Source of the DNA: Amorphophallus konjac
Lineage: Eukaryota; Streptophyta; Magnoliopsida; Alismatales; Araceae
Direction: 5' to 3'
DNA length: 64,000 nucleotides
Assembly (NCBI GenBank): GCA_022559845.1
Contig: CM040126.1
Span: 119,698,886-119,762,885 of the forward strand
The notes under the pieces were generated by a model. It searched no databases. It worked only from the letters and a program-made list of their open reading frames with translations, and was not told where the DNA came from. How positions within the stretch are numbered: position 1 is the stretch's first letter; each line of letters starts with the position of its first letter. The position numbers and the translations under genes are program-made. Positions 23,641 through 33,437 of this stretch are shown here, piece by piece.

Positions 23641-24807
23641 TCTGCAGCACCCAAAGACAGGCTCGAACTACTGGCCAGGGATCGTCGTCCCTCCCCTCTC
23701 ATTAAAGACTTCCCTTGAGCAGGGCGTGCATGTGAGGGTGGTTTACCACAACCAACTGCCTCTAAAGAACGGTGCCCCTACTAAGGCCATACCCGGGATA
23801 TAACCCAGCCTAAGAGGGAGGTACAGAAGAAAATTGGAGACCAGCTTTAAGCAGGATGGGAGACATCAGGACTTGAATTCCTTCCACGACACCACCCCTC
23901 AAAGAGTAGGTCTGTTGCGCCGGGACTTTGTGTCTTTGATTTTTAGACCCATATTTATCAAACATGCATGCGACCGGGCTCATGGCGTCCCGCGGGGAAC
24001 TGTACTGCCACTCTTGCCATGCCTTCGATTCATAATATTTCATGGATTCATTTTCTCATTTTGGTAGCCCTTATTGGCTAGATATTGCATGAAAACTCAC
24101 TTTTGATGGTCAAGACTGCCCCTATTTGAGACCTCTCTCGTATTAGGGAGCGCCTAGGTTGGTCATCTTATCCATCAATCTCTTGCCCTTGCACTTGGCC
24201 GAGTAGAGAAAAGAAAAAGACCTTTGTGCATACCCAAAGTATGGCCAAAGCAGCAACGGTGTGTCTCAGAGAGATCGGCTATGGCTTGCCGTGTAGTGTG
24301 TGAAAAAACCCATACTCAAAGGTCACCCTCAACGATCGGGGAAAGAACTAGACTCCCAGCGCGGAGCTATCACTGGCCTAAGGATGCTGCAGAAGCGAAC
24401 TCATTTTGAATGAACTAAGCAAATTTCTAAAAGTCACTTAACCATGTTGAGGAATAGCATTAGAACCCTGTGCAGAAACAATAGAAATAATGGAAATGAA
24501 GGCATGTTTCTTTGCTTAAAATAAAGATACCTTTGTAAATCCATGGCGTGGAAACCGGCATCCTGAAGTGATCTCGATCATCGAGCTTTGAGGAGCGCTA
24601 GTAGCTTTGTATTCCTTGCTTGTTAGGATAAAGGATGAAAGGAGAGCAAAGGATTGAAAGATTCTTTGACATAGAGGAGTGGTAGACATCATACTGGACG
24701 AAGAAGGGATAAAAAATGAAGAGAGACGAGGGCTAGAACTCCCTCGTCAAGGCACTGAGGCCCTGATAACAAGAAACCAGATACAGAATAAACCAAATTA
24801 GCTGAGA

Positions 24808-26686
24808 TCAAGGCGGACTAAATCCTCGAAAACAGCATGAAAAAGGGCAATGACCCTGAAAGGGAGAAGAGGAGAGAATAGAAAGACAGTGAGAGGATTG
24901 CTGTGAAGATGAGGAAGAAAGAGAATGATCATCTGACGTGGCCGGAGAAGGAGAGTAGTAGTCATCCGACAGGGCTAGAAAAGGATCAGAAGCAACACCC
25001 GAAAGTCCTAGGGAAGAATTAGAGGCAACACCCGGAAGTCCCGGGGAAGAAGAATCAGGTGATGTCCTGAGATTGGGATGGAAGGATGACATAGGCCGGG
25101 GCCTAGAATCGTGAGAGGAGGGAAAATCTGGAGGATCCGGGGAAAAATGAGAGGAATGGGGATGCATGGACCTATGGAAGGAGGAGAAAATGATGGAAAT
25201 AGGATCAGATGGAGGAAGGTACACCACCCAAGGGTGGGAAGTGAGTAGAAAGAAGGATGAATGAAAAGAAAGGGAGGAATAGGCGGACCCCTGAATGCAC
25301 AACTGACGGTTCTTGAACCTGCATCGCCGTCTCTTCTTAGCTGAAATTAGCTTGAAATGGACCCGCTTGGCCCGAGCTTGAATCCTTGGGCACCTTGCCT
25401 TGCAATATCTTCTCAAATAGCAAGCCCACCTAGCAGATGGCCTTGCCCGACTATAGACATGCAGCTTCATCGGGGCGGTTGCCCCTAGACTCCCGGTGCT
25501 AACAATAGTAAGTGGGCATTCTTGGACAAGTAACCCTTCAGAGTGATGAATATTACAAACCCACGGCGTTTTGTCTCTCGGCACTAGAAGCATGAGATTC
25601 GACAACTCCACTCGGAACTCAGCCTTGAAGCACAACTCCCTTGATAAAAGAGACGGGTGAAGCTGAGGGAGAGTAATACATGGCGTTGACATGGCCGGTT
25701 TGCTAATAAACCGAGGAAGATTGCATAACAAGTGAAGAATATCCTTGGAAAGTGTAGAAGATACGGCCAATTGCCCCTTGAACATAGAATCCATAATCTG
25801 CTTGGCGGCCATATGCGTTAGCACAACACGGGTAGAGAACCTTTCTTGGCCTGTCATCTGAACAGCAATAGAGCGAGGAGAAATAATAGCATCAATGGTG
25901 AACTCTCCGGCGAGCAAGGAGATTGCCACCGGCCTTGCCCGGGAAGAAACTAGCATCAACTCAAGGGAACTCTTCTTGTCAACCATCTTCACTAGGAGTG
26001 TAGACTCAACATCCCCAAAATAACCAGGGACAGGGACGTGAACCGGCATCCGGCAAATGAAGTCTTGGATCTTGAAATGCACGGCCGGCACCGAATCATC
26101 CTGACTTGGCTTATTGTCTCCCTGGGGATTAGACCCAAGGGGCACCATGGGTAACGCACACCCGCTCCGTGGGGTGGAAGTGGTTGGAGAAGTAAAGGGA
26201 ATATGTTTGGGTGGAACACGTGAAGGTTTGTAAGGCATGGAGGCTCTAACGGGAGTGGTGATGGAAAGTGAAGGCACATGCGATGTGGCGATGATAGGCT
26301 CGGGTGGCGACAAAGGTGAAGGTGAAGGAATGGCTGAGGGGAGAGGTAAAGGAAAAGGTTTGGCTTGCTCAGGCTCGGGCAAAAGTGATGGCGGAGATGG
26401 AGGCGAGGGTGGAGATAAAGGTGGTGATGGAAGCACTGGTGGTGGAGATGGAGATGATGGTGATGGCAATGGAGATTGTGAGGATAGTGATGAAGGTGAT
26501 GGGGGCAGTGGACATGGAGATGGAGAGGGTGAAGAGGGTGGTTGTGGTGTCCACCGTCGATGTGTCGACACAACACGTCGAGCGGAGTTGGGAATGGAAG
26601 CGGTGGTAGTGGCGGCGGGAGAAGAAGGGGAGGCACTAGCATGAGCAGAGGGTTGGGTTTGTGGCGACGATGGAGCCGGGGTAGGA
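24808..26686 (-). pseudogene. Element C ORF, C-terminal part of unknown function
   Basis: This is an uninterrupted minus-strand frame that continues the gag frame of 31543-33437 once the CACTA and one GGA duplication are removed (3774 bases, divisible by three). After a Pro/Ser-rich linker, a compact region of about 220 residues starts near V-H-F-K-I-Q-D-F-I-C-R-M. A Cys- and Arg/Lys-rich basic segment follows (R-R-Y-C-K-A-R-C-P ... K-K-R-R-R-C-R-F-K), then a Ser/Pro-rich tail to the stop at 24808. No protease D-S/T-G or polymerase motif is visible. The basic segment could bind nucleic acid, which is inference only. I do not recognise the family. Confidence 0.6.
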
Positions 26687-26699
26687 CACTACAAGAAAA

Positions 26700-27044
26700 A
26701 GTGGCTATAGCGACCGCATTAGCGACCGCTTTAATCGGTCGCTAGTCGGTCCCAAATAGAGACCAATTCCGCGACCGAAATAATCGGTCGCACATCTGAG
26801 ACCGATTGGCGACCGAACTAAATTCGGTCGCCAATCGGTCGCTGATCCCGTTATACTCCCCCCCTGCGACCCCCGCCCGCCCGAGCCCCTCCCCGCCCGA
26901 GCCCTCCCTCCCGCCCTCCACCCTCCCGACCGAACTAAATTCGGTCGCCAATCGGTCGCTGATCCCGTTATACTCCCCCCTGCGACCCCCGCCCGCCCGA
27001 GCCCCTCCCCGCCCGAGCCCTCCCTCCCGCCCTCCACCCTCCCG
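26700..27044. repeat. Left subterminal repeats of the CACTA element with a 117-bp duplication
   Basis: At least four direct GCGACCG and six inverted CGGTCGC copies lie in the first 300 bp. The block starting GACCGAACTAAATTCGGTCG at 26811 is duplicated at 26928 (period 117). CACTA transposase accessory proteins bind repeats of this kind in known elements. Confidence 0.8.
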
Positions 27045-27431
27045 CCCGAGCCCCCTTCCCCTGCGGCCCCCTCCCCCTGCGGCCCCCTCTCCGCCCTAGC
27101 CCCCCCTCCACCCTCCCGCCCGAGCCCTCGCCCGAGCCCCCTTCCCCTGCGGCCCCCTCCCCCTGCGGCCCCCTCTCCGCCCTAGCCCCCCTCCTCCGCC
27201 GGAGTCCCCCCTTCCCCTGCGGCCTCCCGCCCGAGCCCCCCTCCGCCGGAGCCCCCCCTCCCCCTGCGGCCTCCCGCCCGAGCCCCCCTCCTCCGCCCGA
27301 GCCCCCCTCCCCGTGCGGCCTCCCGCCCGAGGCCCCCTCCGCCGGAGCCCCCCTCCGCGCCGCTCGCCTCGCCGTCGTCGCCGCGCCGCTCGCCTCGCCG
27401 TCGCCGCTCGCCGTCGCCGTCGTCGCCGGCT
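27045..27431. repeat. Extremely C-rich low-complexity block of the CACTA element
   Basis: The plus strand is dominated by CCCC runs with words such as CCCCTGCGGCC and CGCCCGAGCCC in degenerate tandem copies, partly with a period near 88. The minus strand has G runs compatible with quadruplexes. Long open frames through it are by-products of the composition. Confidence 0.7.
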
Positions 27432-27451
27432 TCCTCTCTCTCACACACAGG

Positions 27452-27502
<51 letters not shown>

Positions 27503-27522
27503 CGCCGCGGCCCCCCCACAGG

Positions 27523-27573
<51 letters not shown>

Positions 27574-27581
27574 CGCCGCTG

Positions 27582-27621
<40 letters not shown>

Positions 27622-27641
27622 CGCCGCTGCCCCCCCCAAGG

Positions 27642-27678
<37 letters not shown>

Positions 27679-27704
27679 CGCCGCGGCCCCCCCCCCCACA
27701 GGTA

Positions 27705-27735
<31 letters not shown>

Positions 27736-27749
27736 CGCCCCCCCACAGG

Positions 27750-27792
<43 letters not shown>

Positions 27793-27816
27793 CGCCGCGG
27801 CCCCCCCCCCCACAGG

Positions 27817-27853
<37 letters not shown>

Positions 27854-27867
27854 CGCCCCCCCACAGG

Positions 27868-27948
<81 letters not shown>

Positions 27949-27965
27949 CGCCGCGGCCCCCCCAC
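27432..27965. repeat. (CT)n / CCAACCCGCCGCGGCCCC tandem array
   Basis: Eight units, each made of a (CT)n run and the segment CCAACCCGCC(GCGG)Cn; in most units ACAGGTACC follows before the next CT run. Unit length varies from about 45 to 110 bases with the CT run. In six of the units a pyrimidine tract is followed by AG directly joined to GTA. Confidence 0.85.
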
Positions 27966-28256
27966 CCCAACCCCCTGCAGGGAATTTAATGTGAAAATTT
28001 TGTTTAGGCCATGCTAATTTTTTGTTTAGGGCATTTCATAGTCCATGTTATTGTTAATATGATAGAATATTATTTTGTGCACTTTTCAGGTGTTTGGGTG
28101 CTTTATATTGCCTTTATTAACAGTCATATGGACCTTCCATTTTTTGTAGTAAAATACCAGTGCATGTAAATAGTCATTTTTGTGTGTTAGCATGATAATA
28201 TATTCACAAACATGTGTTGTATTTGGATTGGCCTCACCTCTCCTTTCCTAATGATT

Positions 28257-29785
28257 AGTGTAAGGTTTTTAAGGGTTTAGTGTTTAGTGTTTAAGGTTTA
28301 GGGTTTTAGATTTAGGTTTTAGGTACTAGATTTAGGTTTTACTCTTTTAAGGTTTAGGATTTTTAGGGTTTAAGGTGTTTAGGGCTTTTAGGGTTTAGGG
28401 TTTAGGATTTTAAGCTTTATGGTTTAGGGTTTGGGGCTTTAGGGTTAGGATTTAAGGGTTAGGTGTTAGGGTTTAGGAAGGGTTTCAGGGCTACAGGTTT
28501 TTGGACTTCGATTTTAAGTGTGGGTTTTTCGGTTTACGGTTGCTAGGCTTAGGGTTGAGGGGCTGTTTAGTGTTTAAGGTTTAAGGGCTTACGGTTTTAA
28601 GATTTAAAGTTTAAGGTTTGACAGTTTTGAGGTTTAGTAGTTTATGTATTAGGGGTGGGGTAAGGGGTTCAATGTGGGTTTAGGATTTTAGTGTTTTAAA
28701 TTTTATGGTTTTTAATTATTTTAGGGTTTTACAGTTTAGGGGGTTATGAGTTTATTTTTTTATGTTTAGGGTTTAACATATAGGGTTAGGGTTTAAGGTT
28801 TAGGGTTATTTAGGGTTTAGGTTTTTGGGTTTAGGGTTAGTTGTTTGGTGTTTAGGTTTGTTTGCATTTTATATTTGGCATATGAGTTTAGGGTTTTGGA
28901 TTTAGCATTTGGGGTTTTTGGTTTAGCGGTTAGGGGGGTGGATTACGGTTTTGAGAGTTTAGGCTTTAGGGGTTTTTGGTTTAGTGGGTCTAGTTTCTAA
29001 GGATTTTAGGTTTTAGGGTTTAGGGTTTTTCATGTTTTTAGGGTTTATAGTTATTACAATTTAGGATTTTTAGGGTTTAGGGTTTTTCGAGTTTTTATGG
29101 TTTATAGATATTATGGTTTCATATTTTTAAGGTTTAGGGTTTAGGGTTTAAGGTTTTCAAGATTTATGGTTTAATGTTTTGAGTTTAGGGTTTAATGTTT
29201 TTAAGGTTTAAGGTTCTTGGGGCTTTTAGGGTTTTACATATAGGTTTACATTTTTGGGTTTCTTTTATTTAGGGTTTGATGTTATTAGTGATTTTAGGGT
29301 TTATGATTTTAAATTTATGGTTTATGGTTTAGAGTTTATAGTATTAAGATTTTTGATTTTTAGGTTTAGGAGTTTTAGGGTTTAAGGTTTAGGATTTAGG
29401 GTTTTTCAGATTTAGTCTTTTATGTTTGTGGTTTTTAAGGATTTTAGAGTTTCTAGTTTTAGGGGTAACTCAAGATTTAGGGTTTTAAGGTTTAGGGTTT
29501 GGGATTTTTAGTTTGAGGGTTTGGGGTTTAGCAATCGGTGGTTTAGCAGTTTAGGAGTTTAAGGGATCGTAGTGGGGTTAGGGGTTAGGGGAGGGTTTAA
29601 GATTTATAATTTTTAAGGGTTTTATGGTTTTATGATTTAGGGGGTTCGGGGTCTGCAGTTTAGTGTTTTTAGGGGTTTTAGGGCTTACGTTTTTTTTTCT
29701 ATAGGGTTTACAATTTTTACGGGTTTAGGGTTTAAGGTTTAGGGATTTGGGAATAGGTTTAGGTTTTAGGATTTTAGATTTAGGT
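28257..29785. repeat. Degenerate telomere-like TTTAGGG array inside the CACTA element
   Basis: About 1.5 kb is dominated by GGGTTTA, GGTTTAGGG and TTTAGG words with many interruptions. The exact plant telomere unit TTTAGGG occurs repeatedly but rarely in perfect tandem runs. The G-rich strand is the plus strand throughout. It directly precedes the 179-bp array. Confidence 0.8.
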
Positions 29786-29789
29786 TTGA

Positions 29790-30691
29790 GCAAATCGCTC
29801 AAAAGTGCAATTTGCAAATGCACTTGGTTTATAATCAAAGCCGTCGGGGTCCGGGGGTCCAGAATGTGAAATACTGATCCGATCGGCATTCCGATCATTC
29901 CAACACAACCTGGGAGGTAGACGTGACTTGTCAGAGCTGACGGATTCTAAATCGGACTACCGGTTTGAGCCCGACGCTCAAAAGTGCAATTTGCAAATGC
30001 ACTTGGTTTATAATCAAAGCCGTCGGGGTCCGGGGGTCGAGAATGTGAAATACTGATCCGATCGGCATTCCGATCATTCCAACACGACCTGGGAGGTAGA
30101 CGTGACTTGTCAGAGTTGACGGATTCTAAATCGGACATCCGGTTTGAGCCCGACGCTCAAAAGTGCAATTTACAAATGCACTTGGTTTATAATCAAAGCC
30201 GTCGGGGTCCGGGGGTCCAGAATGTGAAATACTGATCCGATCGGCATTCCGATCATTCCAACACGACCTGGGAGGTAGACGTGACTTGTCAGAGCTGACG
30301 GATTCTAAATCGGACTACCGGTTTGAGCAAATCGCTCAAAAGTGCAATTTGCAAATGCACTTGGTTTATAATCAAAGCCGTCGGGGTCCGGGGGTCCAGA
30401 ATGTGAAATACTGATCCGATCGGCATTCCGATCATTCCAACACAACCTGGGAGGTAGACGTGACTTGTCAGAGCTGACGGATTCTAAATCGGACATCCGG
30501 TTTGAGCCCGACGCTCAAAAGTGCAATTTGCAAATGCACTTGGTTTATAATCAAAGCCGTCGGGGTCCGGGGGTCCAGAATGTGAAATACTGATCCGATC
30601 GGCATTCCGATCATTCCAACACGACCTGGGAGGTAGACGTGACTTGTCAGAGCTGACGGATTCTAAATCGGACTACCGATTTGAGCAAAAC
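29790..30691. repeat. Five tandem 179-bp repeats
   Basis: GCTCAAAAGTGCAATTT recurs at 29797, 29976, 30155, 30334 and 30513, exactly 179 bp apart. Copies are over 95 percent alike by eye. Each boundary forms a hairpin TTTGAGC-NNNNN-GCTCAAA whose 5-base loop is AAATC in copies 1 and 4 and CCGAC in copies 2, 3 and 5. A second hairpin, GATCGG-CATT-CCGATC, lies inside each unit. The period is not a multiple of three, so it does not encode a protein repeat. Confidence 0.95.
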
Positions 30692-30808
30692 GTTTAAAAT
30701 TATCATTCGTCAATTTCACTTCAATGAAAAACATCTTGCTTTTAATTTTCAAGAATAATTGATTTCTTTATTAAAGAATTGATTTTAATTTTTTTAAATG
30801 ATATACAG

Positions 30809-30874
30809 GATCATCCGTCGCGAGATGTTGGACGAGACGACGACCAGGATGACACATATGCGGAGGATTTGTGA
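30809..30874 (+). pseudogene. Exon-like acidic terminus within the CACTA element
   Basis: A pyrimidine/AT-rich tract ends in ATATACAG at 30808. It is followed by 21 codons (Asp-His-Pro-Ser-Arg-Asp-Val-Gly-Arg-Asp-Asp-Asp ... Tyr-Ala-Glu-Asp-Leu) and a TGA at 30872-30874. It looks like the last exon of a transposase or captured gene whose upstream exons were replaced by the repeat arrays. The evidence is slight. Confidence 0.3.
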
Positions 30875-31099
30875 TTTCATTTTAGTTATTTGTATGTTGC
30901 CATTTTATTATGGATGTATGATTAATTTGTGTGTTTGTATGTGATGAATTTGAAATTTGTGGAGATTATGAGTTGTGTAGTTGATTTATATGTTTTTATG
31001 AAATTGTTATGTAACAGGTTATTTATTTTATTAAATTGTTATTTATCAGGTGATTTATAGTAGCTTTATATTAATTTTTGAAAAAAAAAAATTTAATTA

Positions 31100-31539
31100 G
31101 CGACCGCATGGAGACCGAATAGCGACCGAAGTTATTACTTATTTTATGAAAATATTAACTTTGGCGACCGCATAGCGACCGAATAGAGACCATATAGTCG
31201 TTTATATAATTTTTTTTTAAAAAAATACTACAAAATTGGCGACGGAATGGAGACCGAATGGAGACCGAATAGAGACCGATTGACTCTGGGACCGTTCTTG
31301 CGACCGAGTTATATCGGTCTCTATGCACGACTGATTCGGCGACCGAAGTTATTCGGTCGCCATCAGCGACCGTATCCGCGACCGACTTATGTCGGTCGCA
31401 ATTTAGCGACTAGTATATAGCGACCGAAATATTCGGTCGCTAAGTGGTGTCTGTTCGGTCTCTATTGGATTTTGCGACCGAAGAACGACTGAATAGAGAC
31501 CGAATATGTCGGTCGCTATTTGCGAACTTTCTTGTGGTG
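31100..31539. repeat. Right subterminal repeats of the CACTA element
   Basis: About ten direct GCGACCG and four inverted CGGTCGC copies, plus GAGACCGA variants, occur within 440 bp of the right end. They match the left-end motif. Confidence 0.85.
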
Positions 31540-31542
31540 GGA

Positions 31543-33437
31543 GATGGCGGAGGTAACGGAGTAGGTGACGGAGTGAGTGCAGCACTAGATGAGGAATCAT
31601 AGGGGTGACCCTGGCCTTGAAGTAATGGAGACGGCTGCCCGGGCGGCACTTCTTGCTGCTGCTGTTGGCTGTGAAGATGTAAAATGACTTTGTGAATAGC
31701 GGCCCTATCAATCCTTTTCTTAGCTTCCAGATCATAAACATAAACCCGGAACTCAGGGCAATCCTCAACCAAATGCCCGTGCTGGCGGTGGAAATAACAG
31801 AACTGGAGCATATCCCCGACCGCGGGTCGGCAAGGCACAATCGGAGAGGGCAGCAACGCGTGAGTGGCCATCAAAGCCCAAAATATATCCGTGAAGCACT
31901 CCGGCAACGGAAGACGAGGAGCCCGCTTCGGGCAAGGTGGATGCCGAGGGGTATGAGGTGAGGATGGTTGTGGAGATGGAAGTGGAGGTTGTGTAGGCAG
32001 GAGTGCGTGGCTAGTGGTGGAGGGCTTTGGTGATGGCATGTGTGGAACGGAGTGGGGAGGTATGTAGACGGCATCTACTTGCTCGGGATGTGGTGTTCCC
32101 TTGACCGGAAGTGTAGATGGAGACGGGTATGCGGATGTAGGAGGTTGACTCATGGAAGGTTGATACGCGGAGGCGTATGGGTACGTAGAGGCGGGAGGTT
32201 GGCTCGTGGAGGGATATGTGGCGGAAGGCTGACTCATGGCGGGCCGGCTCATGGGAGCGTAGGGTTGGCACGTGGAGGGTGAAGGTTGATATGTGGAGGT
32301 GGATGGTGGAGACTCGAGGTCAAGAGAATCTTGGATTTGTTGGCGAATGAAGCAGGCTCGACTGTATAATTGTTGCCAGGAGGTGATGTCGTTAAGGGAT
32401 AAGATGAACCGATACTCGGGCACGACATTGGATATCAGCATCTTGATTTGCTCTCCCTCCGGTATGTGCCCCGGGACCTGCGCGGCAAGGTGATGCCAAC
32501 GATCGGCAAAGGTAGAAAACTCCTCTTCGGGCTTCATCATCTCATGGGCCATATCCACAATAGAGTACTTAGGCCCAACCTGATCTTGAAACTGCTGAAT
32601 AAATCCCTCTTGTACAGTTTGAAAATTCACAACTTGCTCTTGCGGAAGAGAGAAGAACCAATCCCGAGCCGGGCCTTCCAATGACAGACCAAACAGATAA
32701 GCCATCAAGTGTTGGTCATGTTGAAATTGGGCCGACTCATAAACAAACTCCTTCAAGTGCACATACGGGTCACCGACTCCACTATAACGGTGATATGTGG
32801 AAATTTGTGATGGAGGCGGAAGCCGAAGACCTTGGAAAGTGAACGGAACACTTAAAGAGGATTTGGGATCGATCCGACGTTGAAGCTCATCAAGCTGGCG
32901 TTGAGTTTGAGCAATCATCTCCTGGGTAGGGAGAGATCGAGAAGAATATGGGCCAGCTTGAGCAAGAGGTCATGAATTAGGACCAGGAGCATGGTATTGG
33001 GCCGGATAAGAGGATCCGGGCTGAGAAGAAAAAGGGCCCATTCTGGGAATGGAAGGGTGAGCGGGCCTGGAAGAGATGTTGGAACATGGGTTGAATGGGC
33101 CAGCAACAACATGGGAAGAATAATAAGGCCCATTAAGAGAATCATGCCCATTAGCAATTGGGCCAGCAACATATGAAGAAGAAGGAGGAGGCCCATGAAT
33201 AGAAGGTGGCCCATTATGAGAAGAAGGCCCATGAAGATGAGATGCAATAAGACGTTGGGCCTGGGCCGGGTCCATTTGGTGAACAAGGCTTGAAAGATGG
33301 GCCATGAGATTAGCATGTTCCTTGGATGGATCAGAAGGACCACGGGAAGATGGGCCCGCGTGGGAAGAGGATTCCATGCGGGAATAGGAAGAAGATTGAG
33401 AAAAAGAATGATACAAGGCGTTAGAATGATACTCCAT
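31543..33437 (-). pseudogene. gag: Element C gag, N-terminal part (Tat-type), split by the CACTA element
   Basis: It starts at an ATG at 33437. The first 155 residues are Ser/His/Pro/Gly-rich, then a TGA at 32972-32970 interrupts the frame (one step from CGA). Reading continues in frame through a retrotransposon gag domain (about 32860-32330; Y-H-R-Y-S-G-V-G-D-P near its start, W-F-F-S-L in the middle). A Pro/Ser/Tyr-rich spacer follows, then a CX2HX4HX4C knuckle (C-Y-F-H-R-Q-H-G-H-L-V-E-D-C at about 31799-31758), the CHHC form I associate with Tat-lineage gag. The frame enters the CACTA at 31542 and resumes at 26683. The product would be a capsid/RNA-binding protein. Confidence 0.85.

Larger units (their letters stand above)
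21860..24807 (-). other. 3' untranslated region of element C, no recognised coding
   Basis: It lies between the stop of the C ORF and the left LTR. The minus-strand AAGGAGGGGCATC directly before the LTR is the likely polypurine tract. Two low-complexity repeats occur (22920-23180 and 23490-23640). Open frames here are short and show no domain, and no polymerase remnant was seen. Confidence 0.55.
26687..31539. mobile_element. Non-autonomous CACTA (En/Spm-type) DNA transposon
   Basis: The left end is CACTACAAGAAAAAGTGGC and the right end, read inward, is CACCACAAGAAAGTTCGC. Both continue to ATAGCGACCG. The 3-bp target duplication GGA is at 26684-26686 and 31540-31542, as expected for CACTA elements. 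Both ends carry GCGACCG/CGGTCGC subterminal repeats. The interior has no transposase; it holds a C-rich/(CT)n array, a telomere-like array, five 179-bp repeats and one exon-like remnant. It sits inside the element C ORF without changing its frame apart from the insertion. Confidence 0.93.

Noticed and set aside
26237..26644. Gly/Asp-rich plus-strand frame
   Set aside because: It is the reverse shadow of the Pro/Ser-rich linker of the element C ORF.
26968..28017. Long Arg/Glu-rich or Ser/Leu-rich reading frames (up to 298 codons, both strands)
   Set aside because: They are translations of the (CT)n and C-rich arrays; dipeptide content follows directly from the microsatellite.
28257..29785. 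True chromosome end or fusion site
   Set aside because: The array is degenerate and bounded on both sides by the same CACTA element with an intact 3-bp target duplication.
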